64,000 nucleotides of DNA from Tabrizicola sp. (GCF_030694085.1 NZ_JAUXZE010000056.1:124001-188000), one strand, 5' to 3'. Shown: positions 16,699-24,721, counted from the stretch's first letter. Made by a program: numbers and translations. Notes: a model not told the origin generated them from the letters alone.

Positions 16699-18358
16699 CT
16701 TGTGCCGCTTCCGTGTCGTAGAGGGCTGCCTTGAACGGCTCCATCCCGACGCGCTTGAAGGCTTGCAGGAAGGTCTCGGACGGCTCGACCCGCAGGCCCA
16801 GGTAGGCGCGCAGGATGCGTTCGATGGCGGGCACGATTTCCGTATAAGCAAAGCCGGGGCCGGTCTTTTCGCCGATCACCGCGTCTTCGGTGCCGTCACC
16901 GCCCAGGGTGATCTGGTAGTTTTCGACCCCTGCTCGGTCGAGGCCCAAGATGCCGATATGGCCCACGTGGTGATGCCCGCAGGCGTTGATGCAGCCCGAG
17001 ATCTTGATCTTCAAAGGGCCGATCTCGTGTTCCAGCTTCAGCGCCTCGAAGTGCGTCGCCAACTCTTGTGCCACGGGGATCGAGCGGGCGGTGGCCAGCG
17101 CGCAGTAGTCCATGCCGGGGCAGGCGATGATGTCGCTCAGAAGCCCGACGTTGGCGGTACCAAGGCCGGCCTGCGTCAGGGCGGCGTGCAGCGTTGGCAG
17201 GTCCGACTTGTGGACATGCGGCAGGATAACGTTCTGCTCGTGGCTGATGCGCAGGTCGGAATGGCCGTAGCGTTCTGCCAGATCGGCCATAAGGCGCATC
17301 TGGTCGGAGGAGGCATCGCCCGGCGTTTGCCCATGCGCTTTCAGGCTGATTGTGACGATGGCGTACTGCGCGTTGCGGTGTGCGCTAAGATTGGTGTCGG
17401 CCCATGCGCGGAACACCGGGTCGGCCTGGTAGAAGGCATTGTAAGCGTCGGTCGGTGCGTTGCGGAAGGCGGGCGGCGCGAAGGCTTCGCGGATCTCGGC
17501 AAGAAGCTTCTGGTCGTTACCGCCAAAGAGAGGGCGAAGCTCGGCAAAGCGGGCTTCGATCATCCGGGTGATTTCCTCGGCCCCGGTCTCATGCACGGTG
17601 ATCTTGATCCGCGCCTTGTACTTGTTGTCGCGTCGGCCGAGCGTGTTGTAGACGCTGAGGACAGCCTCGACGTAGGGCAGGAGGTCGGCCTCGGGCAGAA
17701 AGTCGCGGACGGTTACGCCGATCATCGGAGTCCGGCCAAGGCCGCCGCCGACGATGACCTCGAAGCCGGGTTCGCCTGCGCCATTGCGGACCATGCGCAG
17801 GCCGATGTCATGGGCTCGGGTCACGGCGCGGTCGTTCGGGCTGCCGGTGATGGCGATCTTGAACTTGCGCGGCAGGAACTGGAATTCCGGGTGGTCGGTG
17901 GACCATTGACGAAGAAGCTCCGCGTAAGGCCGCGGGTCGGCGATCTCATCAGCTGCGGCACCGGCGAAATGGTCGGCGGTGACGTTGCGGACGCAGTTGC
18001 CCGAGGTCTGGATCGCGTGCATCTCGACGTCCGCCAGCGCAGACAGGATCGCGGGCACGTCGGGCAGTTTCGGCCAGTTGAACTGGATGTTCTGCCGGGT
18101 GGTGAAGTGGCCGTAGCCCTTGTCCCAGGTGTCGGCAATGTAGGCAAGCTGCCGCATCTGGCGCGGGCTGACCGTGCCATAGGGGATTGCCACGCGCAGC
18201 ATGTAGGCATGCAGCTGCAGGTAAAGGCCGTTCATCAGGCGCAGGGGCCGGAATTCATCCTCGGTGAGCGAGCCGTCGAGGCGGCGTTCCACCTGGTTGG
18301 TGAACTGGGCGACGCGGGTGCGGACGAAGGCTTCATCGAAGTCGGAGTAGGAATACAT
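16688..18358 (-). CDS. cysI: Sulfite (nitrite/sulfite) reductase hemoprotein
   Basis: Siroheme and [4Fe-4S] enzyme reducing sulfite to sulfide with six electrons. 556 residues with two ferredoxin-like half domains and the cluster ligands ACPGMDYC (Cys-x5-Cys) and SGCINACGHH (Cys-x3-Cys). Siroheme-contact motifs include TTRQNIQFNWPKL, TSGNCVRNVTAD and ISHEQNVILPHV. The single-chain form suggests ferredoxin, possibly reduced by the downstream Fpr, as donor instead of CysJ. The ATG at 18358 starts the homology (MYSYSDFDEAFV). It follows the DUF2849 gene by 8 bases. Confidence 0.94.
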   Translation of the reverse strand: MYSYSDFDEAFVRTRVAQFTNQVERRLDGSLTEDEFRPLRLMNGLYLQLHAYMLRVAIPYGTVSPRQMRQLAYIADTWDKGYGHFTTRQNIQFNWPKLPDVPAILSALADVEMHAIQTSGNCVRNVTADHFAGAAADEIADPRPYAELLRQWSTDHPEFQFLPRKFKIAITGSPNDRAVTRAHDIGLRMVRNGAGEPGFEVIVGGGLGRTPMIGVTVRDFLPEADLLPYVEAVLSVYNTLGRRDNKYKARIKITVHETGAEEITRMIEARFAELRPLFGGNDQKLLAEIREAFAPPAFRNAPTDAYNAFYQADPVFRAWADTNLSAHRNAQYAIVTISLKAHGQTPGDASSDQMRLMADLAERYGHSDLRISHEQNVILPHVHKSDLPTLHAALTQAGLGTANVGLLSDIIACPGMDYCALATARSIPVAQELATHFEALKLEHEIGPLKIKISGCINACGHHHVGHIGILGLDRAGVENYQITLGGDGTEDAVIGEKTGPGFAYTEIVPAIERILRAYLGLRVEPSETFLQAFKRVGMEPFKAALYDTEAAQDAA

Positions 18359-18366
18359 GCGCGCTC

Positions 18367-18672
18367 TCAGCTGGCCAGGTCGGCTTGCTTGCCGTGGTGA
18401 TAGTTCGAGGGACCGCGGGTGCGGAATTCCTCGCGGAAGTGGGTCGGTTCCGGGCCGAGCAAACCGGGGCGGGCATCTGCGAGATAGGCACCCACGATGG
18501 TCAACTTCTGGGCATTTGCGTGCAGCAGACGCATCTGGGCATGGGCTTCGTCCTCGATCAGTTCCGCCTTGTGGTGGAAGGGCGACCATTGGTCATCGGC
18601 AGTCAAGTAGACCACGTCGCCTTCGCGCAGACGGTTGGCAGTTACGATCTTCGGTGTGAAGCGGCGGCTCAT
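18367..18672 (-). CDS. DUF2849 domain protein
   Basis: A 101-residue soluble protein that heads the cys operon. DUF2849 proteins are almost always encoded beside sulfite reductase in alphaproteobacteria; no biochemical role is known to me. The N terminus SRRFTPKIVTANRLREGDVVYL and the middle WSPFHHKAELIEDEAHAQ are the family signature. GAGGG lies about 7 bases before the ATG. The 143-base upstream gap is shared with the divergent Lrp/AsnC gene. Confidence 0.9.
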   Translation of the reverse strand: MSRRFTPKIVTANRLREGDVVYLTADDQWSPFHHKAELIEDEAHAQMRLLHANAQKLTIVGAYLADARPGLLGPEPTHFREEFRTRGPSNYHHGKQADLAS

Positions 18673-18742
18673 CGAGGGCCCTCGGGGTGATGGGGTTGCC
18701 TCATGAATATAGGATATTTTCCCAATTGTGGGCCAGTGGGGC

Positions 18743-18771
18743 TTGCAGATAAGGACGAACGTTCCGATAAT
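18743..18771 (+). promoter_or_regulatory. Predicted sigma-70-type promoter of the Lrp/AsnC gene
   Basis: TTGCAG (18743-18748), 17-base spacer, GATAAT (18766-18771). The spacer holds an 8-base palindrome GAACGTTC (18757-18764). The start codon is 45 bases downstream. The palindrome position would suit repression by a bound protein. Confidence 0.55.
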
Positions 18772-18815
18772 GAGCAGATGTGGAACGGGGTTCTGCGAAA
18801 CGCGGGAGGACGGGA

Positions 18816-19277
18816 ATGGCTGCCCAACTGGACGATCTGGATCGGAAAATCCTGTCCGAGTTGCAGTCGGACGCGGAGCAGTCGCTGGACGAGATCGCCC
18901 GCAGGGTGGGCTCGTCGAAGACGCCGGTGTGGAACCGGATCCGCCGGATGCGGGAGCAGGGTGTGATCAGCCGGACGACTGCGATCCTGGACCCCGAAGC
19001 TCTGGGGCTGGAGGCCTGCTTTTTCGTGCTGATCCGCACCAGCGAACATGAGGCAGAGTGGCAGCGGAAGTTCCTGAAGGCCCTGCGCGAACGACCGGAG
19101 GTGCTGGAGGCGCACCGACTGGCCGGGGACATCGACTATATCCTGAAGGTGCGGGTGAAGAACGCGCGGGCCTATGACACCTTCTATCAGGCGCTGATTT
19201 CCGAAGTGCGGATCTACAACGTGACGGCGCTTCTCAGCATGGAAGAGATCAAGTCGACGACCGTCCTGCCCCTGTGA
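18816..19277 (+). CDS. Lrp/AsnC-family transcriptional regulator
   Basis: A 153-residue Lrp-type regulator. The helix-turn-helix covers residues 5-55 (LDDLDRKILSELQSDAEQSL, then ARRVGSSKTPVWNRIRRM), and the C-terminal RAM ligand-binding domain follows (RPEVLEAHRLAGDIDYILKV). It is divergent from the cys operon and is the natural candidate for its regulator, perhaps sensing cysteine or a sulfur precursor; this is inference. The ATG at 18816 follows GGGAGGA (18803-18809); an upstream in-frame start at 18780 lacks such a site. Confidence 0.9.
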   Translation: MAAQLDDLDRKILSELQSDAEQSLDEIARRVGSSKTPVWNRIRRMREQGVISRTTAILDPEALGLEACFFVLIRTSEHEAEWQRKFLKALRERPEVLEAHRLAGDIDYILKVRVKNARAYDTFYQALISEVRIYNVTALLSMEEIKSTTVLPL

Positions 19278-19296
19278 CCGGCGGTTTCGATGTGGA

Positions 19297-19310
19297 GCGC
19301 TGACGCGCAA
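19297..19310. repeat. 14-bp intergenic repeat, copy 1
   Basis: GCGCTGACGCGCAA, identical at 57679-57692 in another intergenic gap. It is nearly self-complementary (TGCGC-TGAC-GCGCA in the second copy). Confidence 0.35.
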
Positions 19311-19357
19311 GTTTCTTGTCTCGTCGTCGGGGCTTACGCCCTCCTCCTTGTGCGGCC

Positions 19358-19389
19358 TCCTGCGGGGATATTTGTTGCCAGGTGAAAGG
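19358..19389 (-). repeat. Dispersed intergenic repeat, copy C
   Basis: On the minus strand CCCTTTCACCTGGCAAC then AAATATCCCCGCAGG, beginning immediately after the P450 stop codon, just as copy B begins right after the MoxR stop. Confidence 0.7.
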
Positions 19390-19390
19390 G

Positions 19391-20566
19391 TTATCCGGTG
19401 ACGCGCAATTCGCGCAGGCCGTGAAAGTGGTAGACGTCGCCGTACCGTGGCTTGGTGGCGAGAGCGAGGCGGGGATGGTGCTGGAACAGGATCGGCAGGG
19501 CTATCTGCAGCTCCAGCCGGGCCAGGGGGGCGCCGACGCAGAAGTGCAGGCCTGCGCCGAAGCTGGCGTGGGGCTTCACCGGGCGTGATGGGTTGAAGCG
19601 GGCGGGGTCTGCCCAGGTGCCGGGATCGCGGTTTGCAGCGGCAAGGAGGAGCGCCACCTGGTCCCCGCGCTGGAAGCGGTGGCCCATGACCTCGATCTCC
19701 TCATGGGCCCATCGGGTGAACATGTGCAGGGCGGGGTCGTAACGCAGGATTTCCTCGACCGTGGACTCCACGTTTTCGGGGGCCAGGGCGGACAGGGGCG
19801 TGCGGGTTTCCAGAAGCGTCTTCACGCCGTTGCCGATGGTGTGGACAGTCGCTTCGTGGCCCGCATTCAGCAGCAGGATGCAGGTCGAGATCAGTTCGTC
19901 GGTGGAAAGCTTGTCGCCCTGCATCTCGGCGGCAACGAGATGGGTGATCAGGTCGTCGGCGGGACGGGCGCGGCGTTCGTCGATATAGGCGCGAAGGAAG
20001 GCGACAAAGGCTTCGGTCGCGGTGACGGCCTTGTCTTCCATCTCACGCGTGCGGCCTGCCATGTACATGCCGACCATCGCGTTGGACCAGCGGAGAAGGT
20101 CCGGGGCCATGTCCTCGGGCACGCCCAGCAGGCGGGCGATGATACGGACGGGGAGGGGCTGGGCGAAAGCGGTCAGGAGGTCGAATTCGCCTTCGGGGCA
20201 GGCTTCGGCCAGTTCTGTCGCAAGCGCCTTGATGTCGGGTGCAAGGGCCGCGATGCGGCGCGAAGTGAAGGCGCGCAGGACGAGGTTGCGCAGGCGGGTG
20301 TGGCGGGGTGGTTCCAGTTCCAGCATGGAATGGGCTTCGACCGCGTAGAACGGGGCGAGATGGGACGGGATCGGCAGGGGGTCCACCGGCTCGCGCCCGA
20401 AGCGGCGGTCCCGGAAGATGGCGTTCACGGCGGCGGCGTTGCCGGTGCAGGTGAGATTGTAGTCGGTCCAGCGGAAGAAGGGACCGGCGGCGCGGGCGCG
20501 TTCGTAGAACTGATAGGGGTCCTGGACGAAAGCGGGATCAGTGGGGGATTGCTGCAGTTCGATCAC
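19391..20566 (-). CDS. Cytochrome P450
   Basis: A 391-residue soluble bacterial P450 monooxygenase. The I-helix oxygen-activation motif LLNAGHEATVHTIGNG, the K-helix EEILR (E-x-x-R) and the heme-thiolate loop FGAGLHFCVGAPLARLE (Cys at residue 343) are all present; HTRLRNLVLRAFT is the usual C-helix region. The substrate is unknown; no redox partner gene is adjacent. The GTG start at 20566 overlaps the EamA stop (GTGA), so translation is coupled to the transporter gene. This may mean the transporter moves the P450 substrate or product. Confidence 0.92.
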   Translation of the reverse strand: MIELQQSPTDPAFVQDPYQFYERARAAGPFFRWTDYNLTCTGNAAAVNAIFRDRRFGREPVDPLPIPSHLAPFYAVEAHSMLELEPPRHTRLRNLVLRAFTSRRIAALAPDIKALATELAEACPEGEFDLLTAFAQPLPVRIIARLLGVPEDMAPDLLRWSNAMVGMYMAGRTREMEDKAVTATEAFVAFLRAYIDERRARPADDLITHLVAAEMQGDKLSTDELISTCILLLNAGHEATVHTIGNGVKTLLETRTPLSALAPENVESTVEEILRYDPALHMFTRWAHEEIEVMGHRFQRGDQVALLLAAANRDPGTWADPARFNPSRPVKPHASFGAGLHFCVGAPLARLELQIALPILFQHHPRLALATKPRYGDVYHFHGLRELRVTG

Positions 20567-21480
20567 GTGCGCTTTCCCCCGATCAGGCCCTGGGCGATAG
20601 CCGCTCCGGTCACGACGATGGCGGCTCCGACGGTCTGCGCCCAATTCCAGGGGCCGCCCATCAGGAAGACCATCAGCATGACATAGAATGGCACGGCGTT
20701 CATATGCATCGAGGCCGCCCCGATGCCGATCCGGCCGACCGAGACGATCCAGAGGAGCTGCGCGATGGCCATTGAGCCGATGGAGAAGGCGGCCAGCCCG
20801 CCGAACTCGACCCAGCCGATCGCGGCCCAGTCGGGCCACTCGTCGCGGAGCACGCCGTCGGCCAGCGCGGCGATGGTGGCGACGATGGCCCCGCCAGCAA
20901 TCGTGATCGTGCTGCGACCCAGGGGGGTGAGGTCGGGGAAGGCCTTCACCGTCTCGCGCGAGCCCCAGGTGTAGAAGGTGACTGAGGCGAGCGCGGCAAG
21001 GACACCGATACCAAAGCTGACCTCGCCGTCGGCCCCGCTGACCGCGATCAACCCGCCAGCCACCGACAGGATCAGGCCGACAGCAAGCGCCCGGGTGAAG
21101 GGGCGGTGGTCGGCAAGACATTCCAGCAGGATGCCGATCACCGGCATGATCGCGCTGACGATGGCGACGGTCACCGGGTCATTGTACTGCAGCGCAATGA
21201 TCACGAAGAACGAGGCAAGCCCCAGGGTCACGAAGCCAACCCAGGTGCCCCGCAGCCAGTTTGCACTTAGCACGACCTTGCCGCCCTCCACGACCCACCA
21301 GATTGGCAGCAGGACCGCCGCCGCCAAAAGCGCGCGGCAGGCGGTCAGGGCGATGGGCGGCATGTGCGGGATGATCAGGTCGGCAGCCGGCAGTCCGGCA
21401 GCCCAGGTCACCATCGAGGCGAGACAGATCAGGTTCGAGACGACAAGAGAGCGCCGCGCCGTAGGGTCAAGTGTGGTCAT
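20563..21480 (-). CDS. EamA-family (DMT) transporter
   Basis: A 305-residue inner membrane protein of the drug/metabolite transporter superfamily with ten predicted membrane helices in two EamA repeats. Visible segments include LICLASMVTWAAGLPAADLI, GFVTLGLASFFVIIALQYND, LTPLGRSTITIAGGAIVATI and VPFYVMLMVFLMGGPWNWAQ. Most members export small metabolites such as amino acids; the substrate is not predictable. It forms an overlapping pair with the P450 gene. Confidence 0.88.
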   Translation of the reverse strand: MTTLDPTARRSLVVSNLICLASMVTWAAGLPAADLIIPHMPPIALTACRALLAAAVLLPIWWVVEGGKVVLSANWLRGTWVGFVTLGLASFFVIIALQYNDPVTVAIVSAIMPVIGILLECLADHRPFTRALAVGLILSVAGGLIAVSGADGEVSFGIGVLAALASVTFYTWGSRETVKAFPDLTPLGRSTITIAGGAIVATIAALADGVLRDEWPDWAAIGWVEFGGLAAFSIGSMAIAQLLWIVSVGRIGIGAASMHMNAVPFYVMLMVFLMGGPWNWAQTVGAAIVVTGAAIAQGLIGGKRT

Positions 21481-21540
21481 TCGCGCAGCCTAGGGGGGCG
21501 TCGCGGGCAGGGCTGGCCTGTCCGCGACAGGGCAAGGTCG

Positions 21541-22284
21541 TCAGGCGGCGGAAAGGGCTGCGACGATGGCACCGAAATCCGCGGCCTTGAGGCTGGCCCC
21601 GCCGACCAGTGCGCCGTCGACATGCGGCACGGCGAAGATGTCGGTTGCGTTCGAAGGCTTGACCGAGCCGCCATAAAGCAGGCGAACCCCGTTCGCCTCT
21701 TCTCCGATCAGCCCGCGCAGACGGCCGCGCAGAAAGCTGTGCACCTCGGCGATTTCGGCCAGGGTGGGGGTGCGGCCGGTGCCGATGGCCCAGACGGGTT
21801 CATAGGCCACCACGAGGTTCGCCGCCGTCGCGCCCAGCGGGATCGAGCCGTCGATCTGCGTCCCGATCACGGCCAGGGTCTGTCCGGCATCACGCTCGGC
21901 CTCGGTCTCGCCGATGCAGACGATGGCGATCAGGCCCGAATCCACTACGGCCTGCGCCTTGGAGCGGACAAGGTCGTCGGTCTCACCGTGGTCGGTGCGA
22001 CGCTCGGAGTGGCCCAGGATCACATGTGTCGCGCCGGCCTCCTTCAGCATGGCGGCTGACAGATCACCTGTATGCGCCCCTTGCGGCTTGGCATGACAGT
22101 CTTGCGCGCCGACCAGGAGGGCAGATCCCTTGGCTGCCTCGGCCATCCGGTCGATCAGTGTGGCGGGCGGGCACAGAAGCATTTCGCAGGCCGGGGTGGG
22201 ATGGGCGGCAAGCAGGGCTGAAACCTCGGCCAGAGCGGCCTTGGTGCCATTCATCTTCCAGTTTCCGGCGGCGAGCTTCTTCAT
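21541..22284 (-). CDS. tpiA: Triosephosphate isomerase
   Basis: Interconverts dihydroxyacetone phosphate and glyceraldehyde 3-phosphate. 247 residues, standard length. GNWKMNG at the N terminus (catalytic Lys), ILGHSERR (catalytic His), YEPVWAIGTG (catalytic Glu and start of the flexible loop) and LYGGSVKP (phosphate loop) are all intact. The ATG at 22284 has AAGGA upstream. GGCGTG-TCA-CACGCC (22300-22314 region) in the leader could fold into a short hairpin. Confidence 0.96.
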   Translation of the reverse strand: MKKLAAGNWKMNGTKAALAEVSALLAAHPTPACEMLLCPPATLIDRMAEAAKGSALLVGAQDCHAKPQGAHTGDLSAAMLKEAGATHVILGHSERRTDHGETDDLVRSKAQAVVDSGLIAIVCIGETEAERDAGQTLAVIGTQIDGSIPLGATAANLVVAYEPVWAIGTGRTPTLAEIAEVHSFLRGRLRGLIGEEANGVRLLYGGSVKPSNATDIFAVPHVDGALVGGASLKAADFGAIVAALSAA

Positions 22285-22377
22285 GTCTGCAATTCCTTTT
22301 TGGCGTGTCACACGCCTAGCGTGTCAGCGCGCAAAGGAAAAGACGGCAGATCGAGAACAATGTGTCCGGCGGGCCGT

Positions 22378-22737
22378 TCACGCAGCGGGGGCGTCGCGGA
22401 ACTTGATCGACTCGCCACACCCGCAGGCCTCGACCACGTTGGGGTTGCGGAACTTGAAGCCGCTTTCGACCAAGCCGACTTCGTAGTCGATCTCGGTGCC
22501 GATCAGGAACATCTGGGCCATCGGCGCGATCATCACGCGCGCGCCATCTTGTTCGACCACCTCGTCCAGCGGATTGACCGAGGTGACATAGTCCATCGTG
22601 TATTCCATGCCCGCGCAGCCGCCCTTCTTGACGCCGATGCGCAGGCCCTGGCTGCCCTCACGCGACATCAGCCGCGCAATCTGGCGCGTGGCGGCAGGGG
22701 TCAGGGATACAGCGGCCTTGCCGGGGATGCCAAACAT
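22378..22737 (-). CDS. A-type Fe-S cluster carrier (IscA/SufA/ErpA-like)
   Basis: A 119-residue Fe-S carrier that passes clusters to apo-proteins. The three conserved cysteines are present: KKGGCAGMEY and EACGCGES near the C terminus. LTPAATRQIARLM is the usual N-terminal helix. It follows DUF3307 by 24 bases on the same strand, and a SufT-like gene lies 1.6 kb upstream, so iron-sulfur functions recur in this stretch. Which A-type subclass it is cannot be decided. Confidence 0.92.
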   Translation of the reverse strand: MFGIPGKAAVSLTPAATRQIARLMSREGSQGLRIGVKKGGCAGMEYTMDYVTSVNPLDEVVEQDGARVMIAPMAQMFLIGTEIDYEVGLVESGFKFRNPNVVEACGCGESIKFRDAPAA

Positions 22738-22761
22738 TGGATGGTCTCCTTTGACGTCAAT

Positions 22762-23577
22762 CTAAGGTGCTGCGGGCAAAATTCCAAGCGGTGCTGTCAG
22801 CGCAAGGGCGTGAAGCGTGGCAAAGGCCACGATCAGCGCCCAGCCGAACGAGGCCAGCGTGCCGATGATCACGTATTCCGAGAGCCTGCGGTCGTCCTTG
22901 ACGGCCCCGAAGCGCAGGATGGATTTGGCAGCGATCAAGAGGCCGACGCCTTGCGCCTGGCCGAAAAGGACAAGTGCAAAGATGAGCCCACGCTCAAGAT
23001 AGCCGATGACCCGGCCTGCGCCAGGCAGGCTCTTGCTGGCGTCACCTTTTCCAAGGTGGGGGGCAAAGGGTTCCATCAGCAAGCCGATTGCAAAGCCGCC
23101 GGCGCGGGTGGCCAGGATCAGGCCAGTCATCAGGACCATCATTGCAGGCAGGTGGCTGACGGGCAGTGCCACCTCGTCCGCCCAGAACCCGGTTCCCAGG
23201 ATGCCGCTGTCGGCGACTGTTACGGCCGCGCCCGGCGACCAGAGACCATGCGCCCAGAGATCGGGTAACCAGAGTGTGAGGGCCATCAGACTGGCCAGAT
23301 GCAGGGCCTGGTCAAGCATGAAGGGGCCGAACCCGGCTGAGCTTTTCCAGAGCTGCGAGAGGACCAGCTTGCCGACGTCAATACAGACGTGGACCAGGGC
23401 AAGGGCCAGAAGCGCAGAGTGCAACGTTCCGGTGGTGGCCACTGCGGTCAGCCAAACGATCACGGCGTGCAGGCCCAGGGCCAGCGGGTTGCGCTTGTTC
23501 CGAACGATCCAGTCGTTCTGGAAGACGAAATCGGCCAGGGTATGCGCGAACAGAAGGGCGATGAAGGTCTCGGTCAT
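22762..23577 (-). CDS. DUF3307 membrane protein
   Basis: A 271-residue inner membrane protein. The N-terminal DUF3307 core has FIALLFAHTLADFVFQNDWI and HAVIVWLTAVATTGTLHSA, followed by four or more further helices (FIGSTLASFGWALIVAF-type segments at the C terminus). Polar residues H-x2-A-D-F-x-F-Q inside the first helix are the family's most conserved part and may be functional. Its ATG overlaps the SatD-like stop (ATGA), so the two are coupled. The SatD/DUF3307 pairing is known in distant bacteria, but no mechanism is established. Confidence 0.85.
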   Translation of the reverse strand: MTETFIALLFAHTLADFVFQNDWIVRNKRNPLALGLHAVIVWLTAVATTGTLHSALLALALVHVCIDVGKLVLSQLWKSSAGFGPFMLDQALHLASLMALTLWLPDLWAHGLWSPGAAVTVADSGILGTGFWADEVALPVSHLPAMMVLMTGLILATRAGGFAIGLLMEPFAPHLGKGDASKSLPGAGRVIGYLERGLIFALVLFGQAQGVGLLIAAKSILRFGAVKDDRRLSEYVIIGTLASFGWALIVAFATLHALALTAPLGILPAAP

Positions 23578-24233
23578 GGCGCGGGGTCCCGGGTGTCGCG
23601 GCGCTTGAGAACTTCCCACCGACGCAGCACCGAGGCAATGGTAGCGCATCCTGCTCCCCGTACCCGGTCGTTGACGGCCTGCGGGCTGATGCCAAGGATT
23701 TTGCCGATCTGGTTCAGGGTGATGATCCTTTCGGGCGACGCAAGCTGCAGGGCGGCAGCTTCGGCCTGTGCTGCGGTCCAGCGCCCCATGCGCTCGCCCA
23801 GAAGATCGGCGATCATCGCATCGGCTTCGGTCACCGAGGGGCCCGCGATGGCGATGCGATAGGTGTCGGCCATCTTGTCGAGCCCCTGTCCCGAGAGTTC
23901 GAAGGCCTTGCCTGCGGCATCAGACAGGTCTGTGGTGCCGAGGGTTTCGGCAGGCGCGATTCCTATCGAGATGCGGCTTTCGAGTCCTAACGCCCCGAGC
24001 CGTCCCTGAAGCACGACGGCAGCGCGAAGCGCAAGGCCGGGGTCCGCAAGCAAGAGTTGCCAGCCATCACCACGAAACCGGGTGAAACGGGTATCGTGTG
24101 GCGGTGAGTGCCATGTGGCGATCTGGTCCGCCACCTGGCGCAGAATCTGCATCGCCTCGTCTACCCGGTCAGTGGTCTGCCGGGTAGAGGCGACCAGGTC
24201 GCCGGTCAGGACTGCGATCTGCGACCGGATCAT
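23574..24233 (-). CDS. SatD-like regulatory protein
   Basis: A 219-residue SatD-family protein. The N-terminal part (QIAVLTGDLVAST, RFRGDGWQLLLADPGLALRAA, SRISIGIAPAETLG, GKAFELSGQGLDKM) has the layout of a class III cyclase-like fold, though catalytic residues cannot be assigned with confidence. The C terminus carries a helix-turn-helix (about residues 167-195: LNQIGKILGISPQAVNDRV). It probably binds DNA, and two palindromes stand 30-75 bases upstream of its start. It is coupled to DUF3307. Confidence 0.78.
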   Translation of the reverse strand: MIRSQIAVLTGDLVASTRQTTDRVDEAMQILRQVADQIATWHSPPHDTRFTRFRGDGWQLLLADPGLALRAAVVLQGRLGALGLESRISIGIAPAETLGTTDLSDAAGKAFELSGQGLDKMADTYRIAIAGPSVTEADAMIADLLGERMGRWTAAQAEAAALQLASPERIITLNQIGKILGISPQAVNDRVRGAGCATIASVLRRWEVLKRRDTRDPAP

Positions 24234-24262
24234 GAGGTCTCACGACTAGAAATGCGTTCAAT

Positions 24263-24309
24263 CAAGTCATGGGACTTTAAAATCGGAAAATCAAGTCATA
24301 AGACTTGAT
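24263..24309. promoter_or_regulatory. Two tandem palindromic operators upstream of the SatD-like gene
   Basis: Box 1: CAAGTC-ATGG-GACTTT (24263-24278). Box 2: ATCAAGTC-ATAA-GACTTGAT (24290-24309), perfect 8-bp arms. Both share AAGTC-N4-GACTT; their centres are 29 bases apart, close to three helical turns, so two dimers could bind almost the same face. Box 2 ends just before the stop codon of the SufT-like gene. Autoregulation by the SatD-like helix-turn-helix is the simplest inference. Confidence 0.65.
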
Positions 24310-24310
24310 G

Positions 24311-24664
24311 CTACATGAAGCCGAGTTCCAGCCGAGCTTCGTCGGACATCATGTCCATGCCCCACGGCGGGTCGAATGTCATCTGAACGTCGACCTGCTT
24401 TACGCCAGGCAGGGGTTCCACCGCATTGGCGACCCAGCCGGGCATCTCTCCGGCGACAGGGCAGCCGGGGGCGGTGAGGGTCATGGTGATCTCGACTTCG
24501 TTTTCCTGGCCGATCTCGATCGTGTAGACGAGGCCAAGGTCGAAGATATTGACCGGGATTTCCGGGTCATAGACCGTCCGGCAGGCCTCGACGATCTGCG
24601 GATAGAGCGGATGGTCAGTTGTCGAGGGCTTGATGAGGGGCTGGCCCTCAGTCTGGTCCTGCAT
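24311..24664 (-). CDS. SufT-like (DUF59/MIP18) Fe-S assembly protein
   Basis: A 117-residue DUF59 protein assisting iron-sulfur cluster maturation. The core IVEACRTVYDPEIPVNIFDL and LTAPGCPVAGEMP (conserved Cys) is that of SufT/PaaD-like proteins; the C terminus VQMTFDPPWGMDMMSDEARL is the SUF-associated subtype. No other suf genes are adjacent, so the suf operon must lie elsewhere if present. A TATAAT -10 box sits 33 bases upstream. Confidence 0.9.
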   Translation of the reverse strand: MQDQTEGQPLIKPSTTDHPLYPQIVEACRTVYDPEIPVNIFDLGLVYTIEIGQENEVEITMTLTAPGCPVAGEMPGWVANAVEPLPGVKQVDVQMTFDPPWGMDMMSDEARLELGFM

Positions 24665-24689
24665 GGGTGTGTTCCGGCGGCAAAGGTTG

Positions 24690-24721
24690 TTGACCGATTA
24701 TATAGGGAATGCCCCGGTCAA
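24690..24721 (-). promoter_or_regulatory. SufT-like gene promoter with flanking inverted repeat
   Basis: On the minus strand TATAAT (24702-24697) is a perfect -10 box, flanked by 7-base inverted arms TTGACCG (24690-24696) and CGGTCAA (24715-24721). The outer arm reads TTGACC but is only 13 bases from the -10, too close for a normal -35, so the arms may be a regulator site. Confidence 0.5.

Noticed and set aside
16700..18400. Open frame of 566 codons opposite cysI
   Set aside because: Antisense shadow; cysI carries complete siroheme and cluster motifs on the other strand.
22300..22315. GGCGTG-TCA-CACGCC before tpiA as a terminator of the upstream gene
   Set aside because: On the transcribed minus strand it is followed by A-rich, not T-rich, sequence and lies at the tpiA ribosome site.
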